64,000 nt of DNA. It comes from Flavivirga aquatica. GTDB taxonomy: Bacteria > Bacteroidota > Bacteroidia > Flavobacteriales > Flavobacteriaceae. The position numbers were made by a program, and so were the translations under genes. Positions 32,174 to 41,507 of the stretch are shown here, piece by piece. Where the stretch lies: NCBI RefSeq assembly GCF_001747085.1, contig NZ_MDJD01000034.1, positions 620,001 through 684,000 of the forward strand, in the 5' to 3' direction. Within the stretch, counting starts at the first letter, position 1, and each line of letters opens with the position of its first letter. The notes below the pieces were generated by a model. It was given only the letters and a program-made list of their open reading frames with translations, was not told the DNA's origin and searched no databases.

Positions 32174-33373
32174 ATGAGAAAGTATATATTTTTATTAGCA
32201 AGTTTAATTTTTGGTGGTTTTATGGTTAACGCAAGTACAACCTTTGAGAAATCAAATACAACTACTTACTCTAAAGGCTACGGTAATTCTTTTATATTCA
32301 TTGAAAATGGTATTGAGTTTTCAGTATTTCCAGATGGACAATTTGATTTTAATATTCAACGTCATACCTCTAATATAAACATCTCCATTGGTACTCCTAA
32401 CGTAAACTTTAGTTTCAACTCAGGTTACGATTACAATTCATATGTGCAATATGATGAGTTTGGAGCTATTATTCAAATAGAAAATATCCCTATTTATTAT
32501 GATTATTATGGGCGTATTAGCCAAGCAGGAAACGTCAATATAAACTATAACAATTACGGATATGTAAACCGCGTTGGTGGCTTGTGCGTCTTCTATGATA
32601 GATATAATAGATTTTCTCATTATTCTGGATATATAAACATATACAACAGACGCTATGTTAATAGACCATGGCACAGGTATTATAGTGTTCCTTCATACAA
32701 TCACTGCGTGGTATATAATAGACCATATAGACAATATTACAAACCTGTACGTTACACATATAGAAGACCTTTTTACAACAACTACAGACCTAGAACATCT
32801 ATTGCTAACAGACGTGGTAATACAATATCAAGAAATAGAAATTATGCTACCGTAAATAGAAGCACTCGAAATGTAACAAAAATTAATAGAAATGCTAACT
32901 CTAGAAGAAGTTCTATAACACAAACAAACACTATTAAACGTAATAATAGTATTAATAGAGGCCCAAAAAGAAACTCTACAACAATTAATAGAACTGTAAC
33001 CAAACGAACTTCTATCAACAATAGAACTCCTAGATCTAGTTCATCTAACTTAAATAAAGTAGTTGAAAGAAGGAACAACTTAAACAATTCTAATATTCGT
33101 AGAAATACGACTAAACCAAATACTAAAATAAATAATATTAGAAAAACACAAAAAAATAGAGTTACTCAAAATCCAAAAAGAAATAATACTCGTACATATA
33201 AAAGTAATACAAATACTAGAAATACTCGAGTAATAAGACATACTGCCAGTAAGCCAAGAACAACGCAACAACGTGTTGTAAAAAGGTCTACACAAAGCAG
33301 CAGACCAAAAGTTATGCAAAGTAGAACTAGTTCAAGATATAATACAAGATCAACTTCAAGAAGAAGATCTTAA
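32174..33373 (+). CDS. Secreted protein with very basic Arg/Asn/Ser/Thr-rich tail, sigma-54-type promoter
   Basis: This 399-aa protein has a signal peptide (MRKYIFLLASLIFGGFMVNA). The block FIFIENGIEFSVFPDGQFDF follows, shared with the paralog at 10673. Then come repeats such as DEFGAIIQIENIPIYYDYYG and NYGYVNRVGGLCVFYDRYNR. From about residue 160 the protein is low-complexity: first Tyr/Arg/Pro-rich, then Arg/Asn/Thr/Ser-rich to the end (TSRYNTRSTSRRRS). The tail is strongly cationic and could bind nucleic acid, polysaccharide or membranes outside the cell. The function is unknown; the start and promoter are convincing. Confidence 0.78.
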   Translation: MRKYIFLLASLIFGGFMVNASTTFEKSNTTTYSKGYGNSFIFIENGIEFSVFPDGQFDFNIQRHTSNINISIGTPNVNFSFNSGYDYNSYVQYDEFGAIIQIENIPIYYDYYGRISQAGNVNINYNNYGYVNRVGGLCVFYDRYNRFSHYSGYINIYNRRYVNRPWHRYYSVPSYNHCVVYNRPYRQYYKPVRYTYRRPFYNNYRPRTSIANRRGNTISRNRNYATVNRSTRNVTKINRNANSRRSSITQTNTIKRNNSINRGPKRNSTTINRTVTKRTSINNRTPRSSSSNLNKVVERRNNLNNSNIRRNTTKPNTKINNIRKTQKNRVTQNPKRNNTRTYKSNTNTRNTRVIRHTASKPRTTQQRVVKRSTQSSRPKVMQSRTSSRYNTRSTSRRRS

Positions 33374-33393
33374 AAATTTGGTTAGTTAGTTTA

Positions 33394-33443
33394 GAGAACC
33401 CTTCTATATGTTGCCCCAAGCAATATCGAGGGGTTTTCTTTTT
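33394..33443 (+). terminator. Terminator-like hairpin
   Basis: GAGAACCC pairs with GGGTTTTC (one wobble) across a ~29-base loop, followed by CTTTTTC. It lies just after the 399-aa gene. Confidence 0.5.
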
Positions 33444-33509
33444 CTTATTACCTAAATAATTTGTACAATTACTCCTGTTACATTACATAATATAGCATAT
33501 AGTTTATAC

Positions 33510-34967
33510 TTATTTGAGTTTTAAATAACGTTTAATAAGTAACGAGATGTCTTCTGAAAAATTAAACCTATAAACCACAAAAATATAAATTACAGTAACT
33601 AAAGTTGATTTTAAAGTTATATTAATTATTGGATAAAATGAAAAGTCCCAAAAATAAAACAACAACACACTTCCCCCTATTAGTCCTCCTATTTTTAATG
33701 TATACATAGTAAAAGGGAAAATTTTAAATTTTATATAAACAAAATACAACTTAATTGAATTATATATAAAAATAGCCAAAAACGTAGCTATAGCAGCGCC
33801 ATTAATACCTAACAAAGGAATAAAAACAATATTAAGCAGTAACATTAAAATTACCAAGACAACTCCTAAAACCAATACCATTCTATAATAATCACTATTA
33901 AAAAGTATTGCGTTATTACTTCCTAATAGCGAATCATACAGTTTAACAACACTAATTAACAATACCACATAAAGTCCTACTTTGTATTCTTCAGGGATAA
34001 TGTTATATAATTCATTAATATTTAGTATAATCAATAAAAAAATAAGTCCTCCGACTATAAATAAATTTAAAGAACTCTTTTTGTATAAATCTTCTAAAGA
34101 CGTATAATCTTTATCATTTAAATATTTAGCTGACAACGGTAATAATATTTGATGCATAGAACGTTGAGGTACAGCTATGACTATAGCTATAAAAATAGCT
34201 ACATTGTAATAGGCTATTTGTTTTATATCAACATAATGCCCAAGCATAACTTTATCAACATCTAGAAGAACAGTAGCTATAGATCCTGCTATAATTATTA
34301 AAAATGAATATTTTAAAATATCACTTACCCCATTCACTCTTTTAAAAGTAATTACAGGTAGCTTAGTACTAAAAGCATACACCAGCATAACAAGCATTCT
34401 TAATATATATATAATCACTAAACCTACCATAAACTGCTCGACATCTACTAACCTAAAATACAATGAGAATAACAATAACATTGTGCCTGTTCTATGAAAA
34501 ACCTCTTTCATAAAATTCCCAAAAACAGTTTGCATTTGCACTTTAGCCCAAGCAAAAAACACTTCAAAATAAGCAAGCGAAATAGCAACCACAACGGTAT
34601 GCCATAAATAATCTTTAATAATAGGGTTTTTATTAGAAAGAAAATTCGTTAAATTATCATAACACAAATAAGTAATTAAACTTAAAGGTATAATAAGAAG
34701 TATTGGTAAAAATAACATTAGTGTTAAGAAGCTATTTAAAGATACTCGTGTTTTAAATGATGAATAAAATTTTACCAGCGTATTATGGACTCCAAAAGAC
34801 ATTAAAGGCATTATTACATACGCTAAAGACAGCATATAACCAACCATACCATAATACTCATCACTTAGAAATTCCGTATAAAGAAACAGCGTATTAATAG
34901 CTCCTATAAAAAAACCTAAATAGGTAGATACTATATTTTTAAAGGATTGTAAAGCAACTATTCCCAT
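33510..34967 (-). CDS. Polysaccharide flippase (Wzx-like, MOP superfamily)
   Basis: This 485-aa membrane protein has about 12-14 hydrophobic helices. The start resembles oligosaccharide flippases: FKNIVSTYLGFFIGAINTLF and SFGVHNTLVKFYSSF. It should move lipid-linked glycans across the inner membrane. Its ATG shares one base with the stop of the glycosyltransferase upstream (TAATG), so the two are coupled. The partner glycan is unknown. Confidence 0.82.
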   Translation of the reverse strand: MGIVALQSFKNIVSTYLGFFIGAINTLFLYTEFLSDEYYGMVGYMLSLAYVIMPLMSFGVHNTLVKFYSSFKTRVSLNSFLTLMLFLPILLIIPLSLITYLCYDNLTNFLSNKNPIIKDYLWHTVVVAISLAYFEVFFAWAKVQMQTVFGNFMKEVFHRTGTMLLLFSLYFRLVDVEQFMVGLVIIYILRMLVMLVYAFSTKLPVITFKRVNGVSDILKYSFLIIIAGSIATVLLDVDKVMLGHYVDIKQIAYYNVAIFIAIVIAVPQRSMHQILLPLSAKYLNDKDYTSLEDLYKKSSLNLFIVGGLIFLLIILNINELYNIIPEEYKVGLYVVLLISVVKLYDSLLGSNNAILFNSDYYRMVLVLGVVLVILMLLLNIVFIPLLGINGAAIATFLAIFIYNSIKLYFVYIKFKIFPFTMYTLKIGGLIGGSVLLFYFWDFSFYPIINITLKSTLVTVIYIFVVYRFNFSEDISLLIKRYLKLK

Positions 34968-36247
34968 TATAATAATTTAGATAAAGATTTTGTAAGCTCT
35001 TTTCTATGATACTTCTGCAAACCTATTGGATGCGATTGCAATGTTTTGTTCTGAAAAGAATGAAAGTGTTCTAATATAATTATTTTTAAAGATTTGTAAT
35101 CACTATAACTAAAATAATTACCTGTGTTAGTTTCCTTAATAATCTTTTCAACATCAGATGCTTTTGGACCTATAGCAATAATAGGTCTATTAGAAACCAT
35201 GTACTCAAACAACTTCCCTGGAATAATGCATTTTGTGTCTTCAGAATCTATTTCAATCAATAATAGTATTTGAGATTTTCGCTGAAACATAACAGCCTCT
35301 TTATGCGAAACATAACCTACATTATTAATATAATTACTTAAGTTATTTTTTTTGATAGATTCTAAAACCTCTTCGCTAACAGCTCCTACAAAATTAAGTT
35401 TAAATTCTTTTGAAAAACTAGTATTTTCTACCACCAAATCACTCAATACCTTCCATAATATTTCCGGGTTCCTTTTTGATAATAGTGATCCAATATGAGA
35501 TATTGTGAACATAGAATCCATCTCAAAAGCTTTAACAGACTCCTTGTCGTAACCATTAGTAATTACCTCAATAGGTCGGGCTGTTATTTGTTCAAATTCT
35601 TTTTTAGTAACAAAACTTGTTACAATAATTTGATCGGCAATATTTAAAACCTGCTTTTCTAGATTTTTATGTCTTTCTTCCGAACTCTTCATAAGCTTTA
35701 ACTGCTTATGATAACCAATTGTTGTCCATGGATCTCTAAAATCTGCTAACCATTTAAGCTTAAACTTTTTCTTTAAATTCAACCCTATAAGGTGTAAACT
35801 ATGAGGAGGTCCTGAAGTAATAATAGTTTGAATGTTTTCTTTTTTAATATATTCAGAAAGATATTCTACAGAAGGTTTTACCCATCCTATTCTAGCATCA
35901 GGAATAAAAAAATTACCACGCACATAAAGCATTAATTTCTCTACAAAAGACTGTTTTTTATTATCTGATATAATCCCTTTACTAATCGTTTTCGATGATT
36001 TTTTTGAAAATACCCTTGCCAATTTATAAGGCTCCTTTATGGGGTGTCTTAACACAGTAAGTTTATCTGATACTTCAGAAACCAAACTTTCATCTATTAA
36101 AGGATAATTAGGGTTTTCTGGAATATAAACAACGGGCTCAATATTGAATTCTGTCAAATACTTTACAAATTTCAACCAACGCTGAACTCCTGGTCCTCCC
36201 GCGGGTGGCCAATAATACGTTATAATAAGTACTTTTTTATTATTCAT
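34967..36247 (-). CDS. Glycosyltransferase (GT4-like)
   Basis: This 426-aa protein opens KVLIITYYWPPAGGPGVQRW, the N-terminal GT-B fold start with a glycine-rich loop. The C-terminal half has SHIGSLLSKRNPEILW and PGKLFEYMVSNRPIIAIGP, the usual nucleotide-sugar binding region with the E of LFEY. It transfers sugars to envelope glycans on the cytoplasmic side. It is coupled to the flippase gene and starts 54 bases after the YfhO-like gene. Confidence 0.85.
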   Translation of the reverse strand: MNNKKVLIITYYWPPAGGPGVQRWLKFVKYLTEFNIEPVVYIPENPNYPLIDESLVSEVSDKLTVLRHPIKEPYKLARVFSKKSSKTISKGIISDNKKQSFVEKLMLYVRGNFFIPDARIGWVKPSVEYLSEYIKKENIQTIITSGPPHSLHLIGLNLKKKFKLKWLADFRDPWTTIGYHKQLKLMKSSEERHKNLEKQVLNIADQIIVTSFVTKKEFEQITARPIEVITNGYDKESVKAFEMDSMFTISHIGSLLSKRNPEILWKVLSDLVVENTSFSKEFKLNFVGAVSEEVLESIKKNNLSNYINNVGYVSHKEAVMFQRKSQILLLIEIDSEDTKCIIPGKLFEYMVSNRPIIAIGPKASDVEKIIKETNTGNYFSYSDYKSLKIIILEHFHSFQNKTLQSHPIGLQKYHRKELTKSLSKLL

Positions 36248-36300
36248 CTTTAGTCTCTAAAAAAGAAAACTTATTATTAATTCAGTTTTAAACAACAATA

Positions 36301-38724
36301 TTACTTCTTCTTAAACTCAAAAAATAAGCCTACAATCAATAAGACACCTAACAAAACAGAACTCCCTAATGCAATGCTACTACCTGTTTTCACAACATCG
36401 GGATCGAATTTAAATTCAATAGTATGGTTTCCTGCTGGAATTTGCATACCTCGCAATGTATAATTCACACGCATATGATTTGATTCCTCCCCATCAATAA
36501 AAGTTTTCCAACCATTACTGTAATAAATTTCAGAAAAAACAGAAAAGCCTTCATTTGAATTACTTGATTCATACTTTAAATAATTAGGCTTCACTTCCAC
36601 TAATTTAATAAATGCTAGAGAATCAACAACATAACTTGTTTTTACACTACCAATCTTCTCTACGCCTTTATGCTTTGAATAAATAGCCTTGTATTTGTTA
36701 TTTAAACTATCTAAAGCTTTAATTTCCTCATTCGCAGAGTCAACTTTTTCCAAAGCACTAATAAACCAAGCATTCCCATTAGCTTCTCCATTCTTATAAG
36801 GAAATATAACCCCTTTTTCATCTTCAGCTATAATATACTTAGTATTTAACATATTAAGCACATTTATATTGTTTCTTGATACGTAAAATTCAAAAACCTC
36901 ACTATAACGCCTTAATTCTGCTGCATTATAGCCATTTAATGAATTATGGAAGTACGATGGTTTAGATCGCCCTGAAACTAAATCAAAAACCCTGAAATGG
37001 TCTTTGTCTTTTAAAATTTCTTTATCGACTGCATTTGCCTGAAACGGTTTATACATTTTAACCCTAGAAACAAAATCATCATTATTAACATAACGCCTAT
37101 CAACACCAACTAAATCAAAAAGAATAAGTATGCAAAAAGCAATTATTACCCACTTTTCTTTAAGTTTATTTTTTAAAAACATAAAAACAATACCAGCAGA
37201 CAACAATACAAACAACAATGTCCTTAAAGCATCTTGAGTAAAAATTGCTTCTCTATCTTGTCTAATTGCATCAACAAAATCTGGTCCTAAATTTTGTCTA
37301 TACATCCCATCATTTACACCTACAAAATCAAAAAAAGTAGATTTAAACAGTAAAAAAACAACAGCAAGTCCACCAGTTATAATTGTAGTATATTTTAAAG
37401 CCTTTAATTTATCTTCTTCTTTTTCAAAATCATTAAACAATCGAACTAAACTAAAAATAGCCATAGCAGGTACGCATAGTTCTAAAATAACCTGAATAGA
37501 GCTTACTGCTCTAAATTTATTATAAAGCGGCACATAATCAATAAAAAAGTCAGTTAGAAATCCTAAATTTTTCCCATAAGATAACAATAGAGAAAACACA
37601 GTACCTCCAACAAGCCACCATTTTAACCTTCCTTTTACTAAAAATAAAGCAAATACAAATAAAAACACCACCACTGCCCCTACATAAGCTGGAGCTTCTA
37701 CAATAGGCTGATCTCCCCAATACATTGGAGCATGCTTAGATTGCTCTGCTGCTTGTACCGTTGACATACCTAATTTTCTAAAAGCTTCATAAGTCGCCGA
37801 ATCTTTGCCAACATCTTCTCCATTTCCTCCTCCAAAAAAACGCGGAATAAATAAATTAAACGTTTCAGCAAGTCCATAGCTATATTGTGTAATATAATCT
37901 CTACTTAAACCAGATAATGCTTCTTTCGGAGAACCGTCTAGGTTTATTGTTAGCTCACTTTTACCACGCTTACTTTCTTTTACATACTCACTAGTAGCCA
38001 ATACATTTGTTGCATTCAACGCTATTGAAAGAATTACTGCTGCGGCCATAATGCCAACCGACTTAAAATAATGCGTCAAAATTTTCTTTTTATACGCATC
38101 AATCAAATACACCACTCCTAAAATAATGACTAAAAACATTAAATAATAAGTCATTTGAAAATGGTTCGCTACAAGCTCTAACCCCATAGCAATTGTAGTC
38201 AATAAAAAACCTGAAATGTATTTTTTTTGAAAAACAAGCAAAACACCACTTACAACTAATGGCATGTAGGCTATAGCATGTGCTTTACTATTATGCCCAA
38301 CTCCTAGAATAATAATCAAATAGGTTGAAAAACCAAAAGCTATAGCTCCCAAAGCCGCAAGCTTAAAATCTACTTTTAAAATTAATAAAAGCACATAGAA
38401 ACCAAGTAAATATAAAAACAGATAATCTGCTGGTCGTGGCAAAAAACGAAGTGCTAAATCTAACTTTTTAATATAATTATGTGGATATTTTGCTCCCAAT
38501 TGATACGTTGGCATCCCACCAAAAGCACTATTAGTCCAATAAGTTTCTTCTCCTGTAGCTGCTTTAAAATCTTTTTGCTGCTTACTCATTCCAACATATT
38601 GAACAATATCACTTTGATATATCACTTCTCCTTTCAATACAGGATTAAAATACACCAAAGAAAGTATTATAAACCCTATTAAAATCAGTAAATGAGGTAG
38701 TAGTTTTTTTATTGAAAATTGCAT
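36301..38724 (-). CDS. YfhO-like polytopic membrane protein
   Basis: This 807-aa protein has an N-terminal helix, then about 12 membrane segments to residue ~520. A large extracytoplasmic region follows, with FRVFDLVSGRSKPSYFHNSL and VNYTLRGMQIPAGNHTIEFK, and a final helix. The YNAAELRRY and SEIYYSNGW segments fit the YfhO family, linked to envelope glycosylation in other bacteria. It is the first gene of the minus-strand unit with the GT and flippase. A GT-C-like sugar transfer role is inferred. Confidence 0.75.
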   Translation of the reverse strand: MQFSIKKLLPHLLILIGFIILSLVYFNPVLKGEVIYQSDIVQYVGMSKQQKDFKAATGEETYWTNSAFGGMPTYQLGAKYPHNYIKKLDLALRFLPRPADYLFLYLLGFYVLLLILKVDFKLAALGAIAFGFSTYLIIILGVGHNSKAHAIAYMPLVVSGVLLVFQKKYISGFLLTTIAMGLELVANHFQMTYYLMFLVIILGVVYLIDAYKKKILTHYFKSVGIMAAAVILSIALNATNVLATSEYVKESKRGKSELTINLDGSPKEALSGLSRDYITQYSYGLAETFNLFIPRFFGGGNGEDVGKDSATYEAFRKLGMSTVQAAEQSKHAPMYWGDQPIVEAPAYVGAVVVFLFVFALFLVKGRLKWWLVGGTVFSLLLSYGKNLGFLTDFFIDYVPLYNKFRAVSSIQVILELCVPAMAIFSLVRLFNDFEKEEDKLKALKYTTIITGGLAVVFLLFKSTFFDFVGVNDGMYRQNLGPDFVDAIRQDREAIFTQDALRTLLFVLLSAGIVFMFLKNKLKEKWVIIAFCILILFDLVGVDRRYVNNDDFVSRVKMYKPFQANAVDKEILKDKDHFRVFDLVSGRSKPSYFHNSLNGYNAAELRRYSEVFEFYVSRNNINVLNMLNTKYIIAEDEKGVIFPYKNGEANGNAWFISALEKVDSANEEIKALDSLNNKYKAIYSKHKGVEKIGSVKTSYVVDSLAFIKLVEVKPNYLKYESSNSNEGFSVFSEIYYSNGWKTFIDGEESNHMRVNYTLRGMQIPAGNHTIEFKFDPDVVKTGSSIALGSSVLLGVLLIVGLFFEFKKK

Positions 38725-38869
38725 AAATTATGGTCGTAAAATAATGATTTCGAAAAATAGTTATAATTTTTGAAAGCAAGAGAATTAATATTGAAAATAA
38801 GCATAAGCTTACAAAACTTGATTGTATATGTTCTTTTTAAGTTTTCATTTAATGACAATTAAACAAAAA

Positions 38870-39145
38870 CTAATCAATCTCTTCGAAATCAACATAGTCA
38901 CCAACATTTTTACTTGAAGTTTTAGTGTTTGGAACTTTATCAATGGTTACCTCTCCTTCTTTTTTTGGGGTATTTTGTTGTGGTCTCCCTTGAAATTGCC
39001 CTCCAAAACGTTGTTCTGCTTTTTTAGCAACATATTTAATAAGAAAAGGCGCAAATAAACGTGCAATAATTTTTATGCCAAAGTAAATTAGTAAAATAAT
39101 AAGTATCATCTTAACCAAACCAGTAGCAGATGCAAAATGTAACAT
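38870..39145 (-). CDS. DUF4834-like small membrane protein
   Basis: This 91-aa protein starts MLHFASATGLVKMILIILLI, one membrane helix. A basic region KYVAKKAEQRFGG and an acidic tail ending YVDFEEID follow. The layout fits the DUF4834 family of Bacteroidota. An upstream GTG would add 12 residues; the ATG at 39145 is preferred. It is divergent from the outer-membrane protein at 39273. The function is unknown. Confidence 0.65.
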   Translation of the reverse strand: MLHFASATGLVKMILIILLIYFGIKIIARLFAPFLIKYVAKKAEQRFGGQFQGRPQQNTPKKEGEVTIDKVPNTKTSSKNVGDYVDFEEID

Positions 39146-39222
39146 AACTATATTTTTAAACAAAAATACAATTCTAAACACTTAAAAAACGTTCAATAAT
39201 GATAAAAAAAGTATAAAATATC

Positions 39223-39230
39223 TATATTTG
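39223..39230 (+). promoter_or_regulatory. -7 promoter element (TATATTTG)
   Basis: TATATTTG matches TAnnTTTG, 43 bases before the ATG at 39273. No clear -33 element is seen. Confidence 0.35.
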
Positions 39231-39272
39231 AACTGCTTTTAATAAATAATTACTGAAAGCATAAGTAAACAC

Positions 39273-40304
39273 ATGATTATGAGTCCATTTAAATCTATCC
39301 TATTTTTTTTGCTATGCATTATAAGTTTTAAAAGTTATAGCCAATACACAGACGTTATAAATTCTAACAGACCTGGTGTTTCACGTAGTGCTTTTTCTGT
39401 TGGTACCAATGTTGCTCAACTTGAAGTTGGACCATACATTGTAAAAGAAGAAAGAACTCCTGCTGCTGCTTATAAAGTTTCTGGGTTTGGTATTGATTTT
39501 GCTGCTCGCTATGGTTTATTATTTGAAGAGTTAGAATTAAATATTGAAGGATCTTATCAAAATGATACTAAAACCTTTGCTTCAGATTTTACAGTAGATG
39601 AAAAGCGATCTAACTTTAAATTCATAACTTTAGGCGGTAAATACTTAATTTACGACCCTTACAAAAAAGCTGATGAAGAGAAGCCAGATTTGTATAGTTG
39701 GAAAGCAAACCACAGCTTTAAATGGAAACATTTAATTCCTGCTGTTTCAGCTTACTTAGGTGTTAATTTTGATTCAAAAACAAATCCATACACAGCCCCT
39801 ACAGTAAAAGGTATTAGTCCAAAAATTATGATTGCCACTCAAAACAACTTCTCTGGAGGCTGGGTTTTTGTAATAAATTTAATAAAAGATAGAATAGGTA
39901 GTGATCAATCTGATTTTCAGTACATATTAACCTTAACCCATTCCCTCAACCCCAACTGGGTTATATTTGGTGAAGCTCAAGGCATTAAAAGTGACTTTTA
40001 TGCTGATAACCTTTTTAGATTTGGAGGTGCTTATTTATGGAATAAAAATTTTCAATTAGATACAGCATTAACCTTTAATACAAAAGATACACCTTCAGTT
40101 TTTAGTGTGAATTTTGGAGCATCTTATAGATTAGATTTCCATAAAGACAAAAAGCCTAAAAATAAGGATATTGATAATAGTGATGATGCCAAAGAAGAAG
40201 GCAAAAAAAGATCTAGACGTAAAGGTAAGAAAGATAAAAATGAAGACGATACTGACGAACCTATTAAAAAAAGAAAAAAAGACGATATAGATTTTGATGA
40301 ATAA
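39273..40304 (+). CDS. Outer-membrane beta-barrel protein (transporter-like)
   Basis: This 343-aa protein has a signal peptide (FKSILFFLLCIISFKSYSQ) followed by YTDVINSNRPGVSRSAFSVG. This start is typical of the MetA-pathway-phenol/transporter-like barrel family of Bacteroidota. Alternating strands continue to SVFSVNFGASYRLDF. The last 50 residues are a charged tail of Lys, Asp and Glu (KKRKKDDIDFDE). It probably sits in the outer membrane, and the substrate is unknown. The GNAT-like gene follows 28 bases later, so cotranscription is likely. Confidence 0.7.
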   Translation: MIMSPFKSILFFLLCIISFKSYSQYTDVINSNRPGVSRSAFSVGTNVAQLEVGPYIVKEERTPAAAYKVSGFGIDFAARYGLLFEELELNIEGSYQNDTKTFASDFTVDEKRSNFKFITLGGKYLIYDPYKKADEEKPDLYSWKANHSFKWKHLIPAVSAYLGVNFDSKTNPYTAPTVKGISPKIMIATQNNFSGGWVFVINLIKDRIGSDQSDFQYILTLTHSLNPNWVIFGEAQGIKSDFYADNLFRFGGAYLWNKNFQLDTALTFNTKDTPSVFSVNFGASYRLDFHKDKKPKNKDIDNSDDAKEEGKKRSRRKGKKDKNEDDTDEPIKKRKKDDIDFDE

Positions 40305-40332
40305 CTAACAATCAAAGACGTATCAATGTAAT

Positions 40333-41454
40333 ATGATAACATTAAAAGAAGTACATACAAAAAAAGACTTAAAAGCGTTTATAAAATTCCCTTTCAAGCT
40401 TTACAAAGACTCAGAACAATGGGTACCTCCTATTATTAGTCAAGAAATTAAAACTTTTAGCAAAAAAGAAAATCCTGTATTTAACGATGCAGATGCTAGA
40501 TTATTTTTAGCCTATAAAAACAACGAAATAGTAGGGCGAATTGCAGCAATAATAAATTGGCTTGAAGTAAAAGAACAAAACCAAAAAAAGATGCGCTTTG
40601 GTTGGTTTGATTTTATTGATGACATAGAAGTATCTAAAGCTCTTTTAAACGAAGTAGAAAAAATAGGAAAATCTTATAACTTAGAATATACTGAAGGCCC
40701 TGTAGGTTTTTCCAATTTAGACAAAGTAGGTGTTATGACAGAAGGCTTTGATTCCATTTCTCCAATGGTAACTTGGTACAACCACCCATATTATATCAAA
40801 CACTACGAAGCTGCTAATTTTCAAGTAGAAAAAGCGTATTCTGAGAGTAAATTTCCTTTTAAAAATGTTAAACCAGAAACTTTTTTTAAAGCTCAAGAAC
40901 TCATTAAAAGACGTTATCAACTTAAGGCCTTGAAGTTTACTAAAACTGAAGAGGTTATGCTTTATGCTGATAAAATGTTCGATCTATTTAATGAAAGCTA
41001 TGCTTCACTAGCTTCTTTTGTAGCTATTAACGATGTTCAGAAAGAATATTTTAAAAAGAAATTCATAAGTTTTGTAAATCCTGAATACATAAAGTTTGTT
41101 GTAGATAAAGATGATGAATTAGTTGGATTCGCCATTGTTATGCCTGCTTTTTCTAAAGCATTGCAAAAAATGAATGGTAAATTATTCCCATTAGGTTTCA
41201 GGCATATTTTGCATGCAAAAAAGAACAGTAAAGATGTTGTATTCTATTTAATAGGTATTCATCCTGATTACCAAAACAAAGGTGTTCATGCTGTTATTTT
41301 TAATGAGTATTATAATATTTTTAAAGAAAAAGGTATAGAAACCTGTTTTAGAACTCCAGAGTTAGAAGATAACACGGCTATACATCAAATATGGAAACAT
41401 TTTAATCCAGTAGTTTACAAACGTAGAAAAACGTACAGAAAAAATATTGCATAA
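40333..41454 (+). CDS. GNAT-like acyltransferase family protein
   Basis: This 373-aa protein is made of two GNAT-like halves. The N-terminal half has FLAYKNNEIVGRIAAIINW, and the C-terminal half has DVVFYLIGIHPDYQNKGVHA, an acetyl-CoA-loop-like segment, then CFRTPELEDNTAIHQIWKHF. Similar proteins are often called YghO-like or N-acetyltransferases. The substrate is unknown, and it is cytoplasmic. The gene ends at a strong bidirectional terminator. Confidence 0.72.
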   Translation: MITLKEVHTKKDLKAFIKFPFKLYKDSEQWVPPIISQEIKTFSKKENPVFNDADARLFLAYKNNEIVGRIAAIINWLEVKEQNQKKMRFGWFDFIDDIEVSKALLNEVEKIGKSYNLEYTEGPVGFSNLDKVGVMTEGFDSISPMVTWYNHPYYIKHYEAANFQVEKAYSESKFPFKNVKPETFFKAQELIKRRYQLKALKFTKTEEVMLYADKMFDLFNESYASLASFVAINDVQKEYFKKKFISFVNPEYIKFVVDKDDELVGFAIVMPAFSKALQKMNGKLFPLGFRHILHAKKNSKDVVFYLIGIHPDYQNKGVHAVIFNEYYNIFKEKGIETCFRTPELEDNTAIHQIWKHFNPVVYKRRKTYRKNIA

Positions 41455-41490
41455 AAAAAATCCGATTCTTAATTGAATCGGATTTTTTTT
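41453..41490. terminator. Bidirectional rho-independent terminator
   Basis: The stem AAAAATCCGATTC / GAATCGGATTTTT with a short TTAATT loop is flanked by A and T runs, between the convergent GNAT-like and capB-like genes. Confidence 0.88.
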
Positions 41491-41507
41491 ATTTCATTTA
41501 AAACCTA

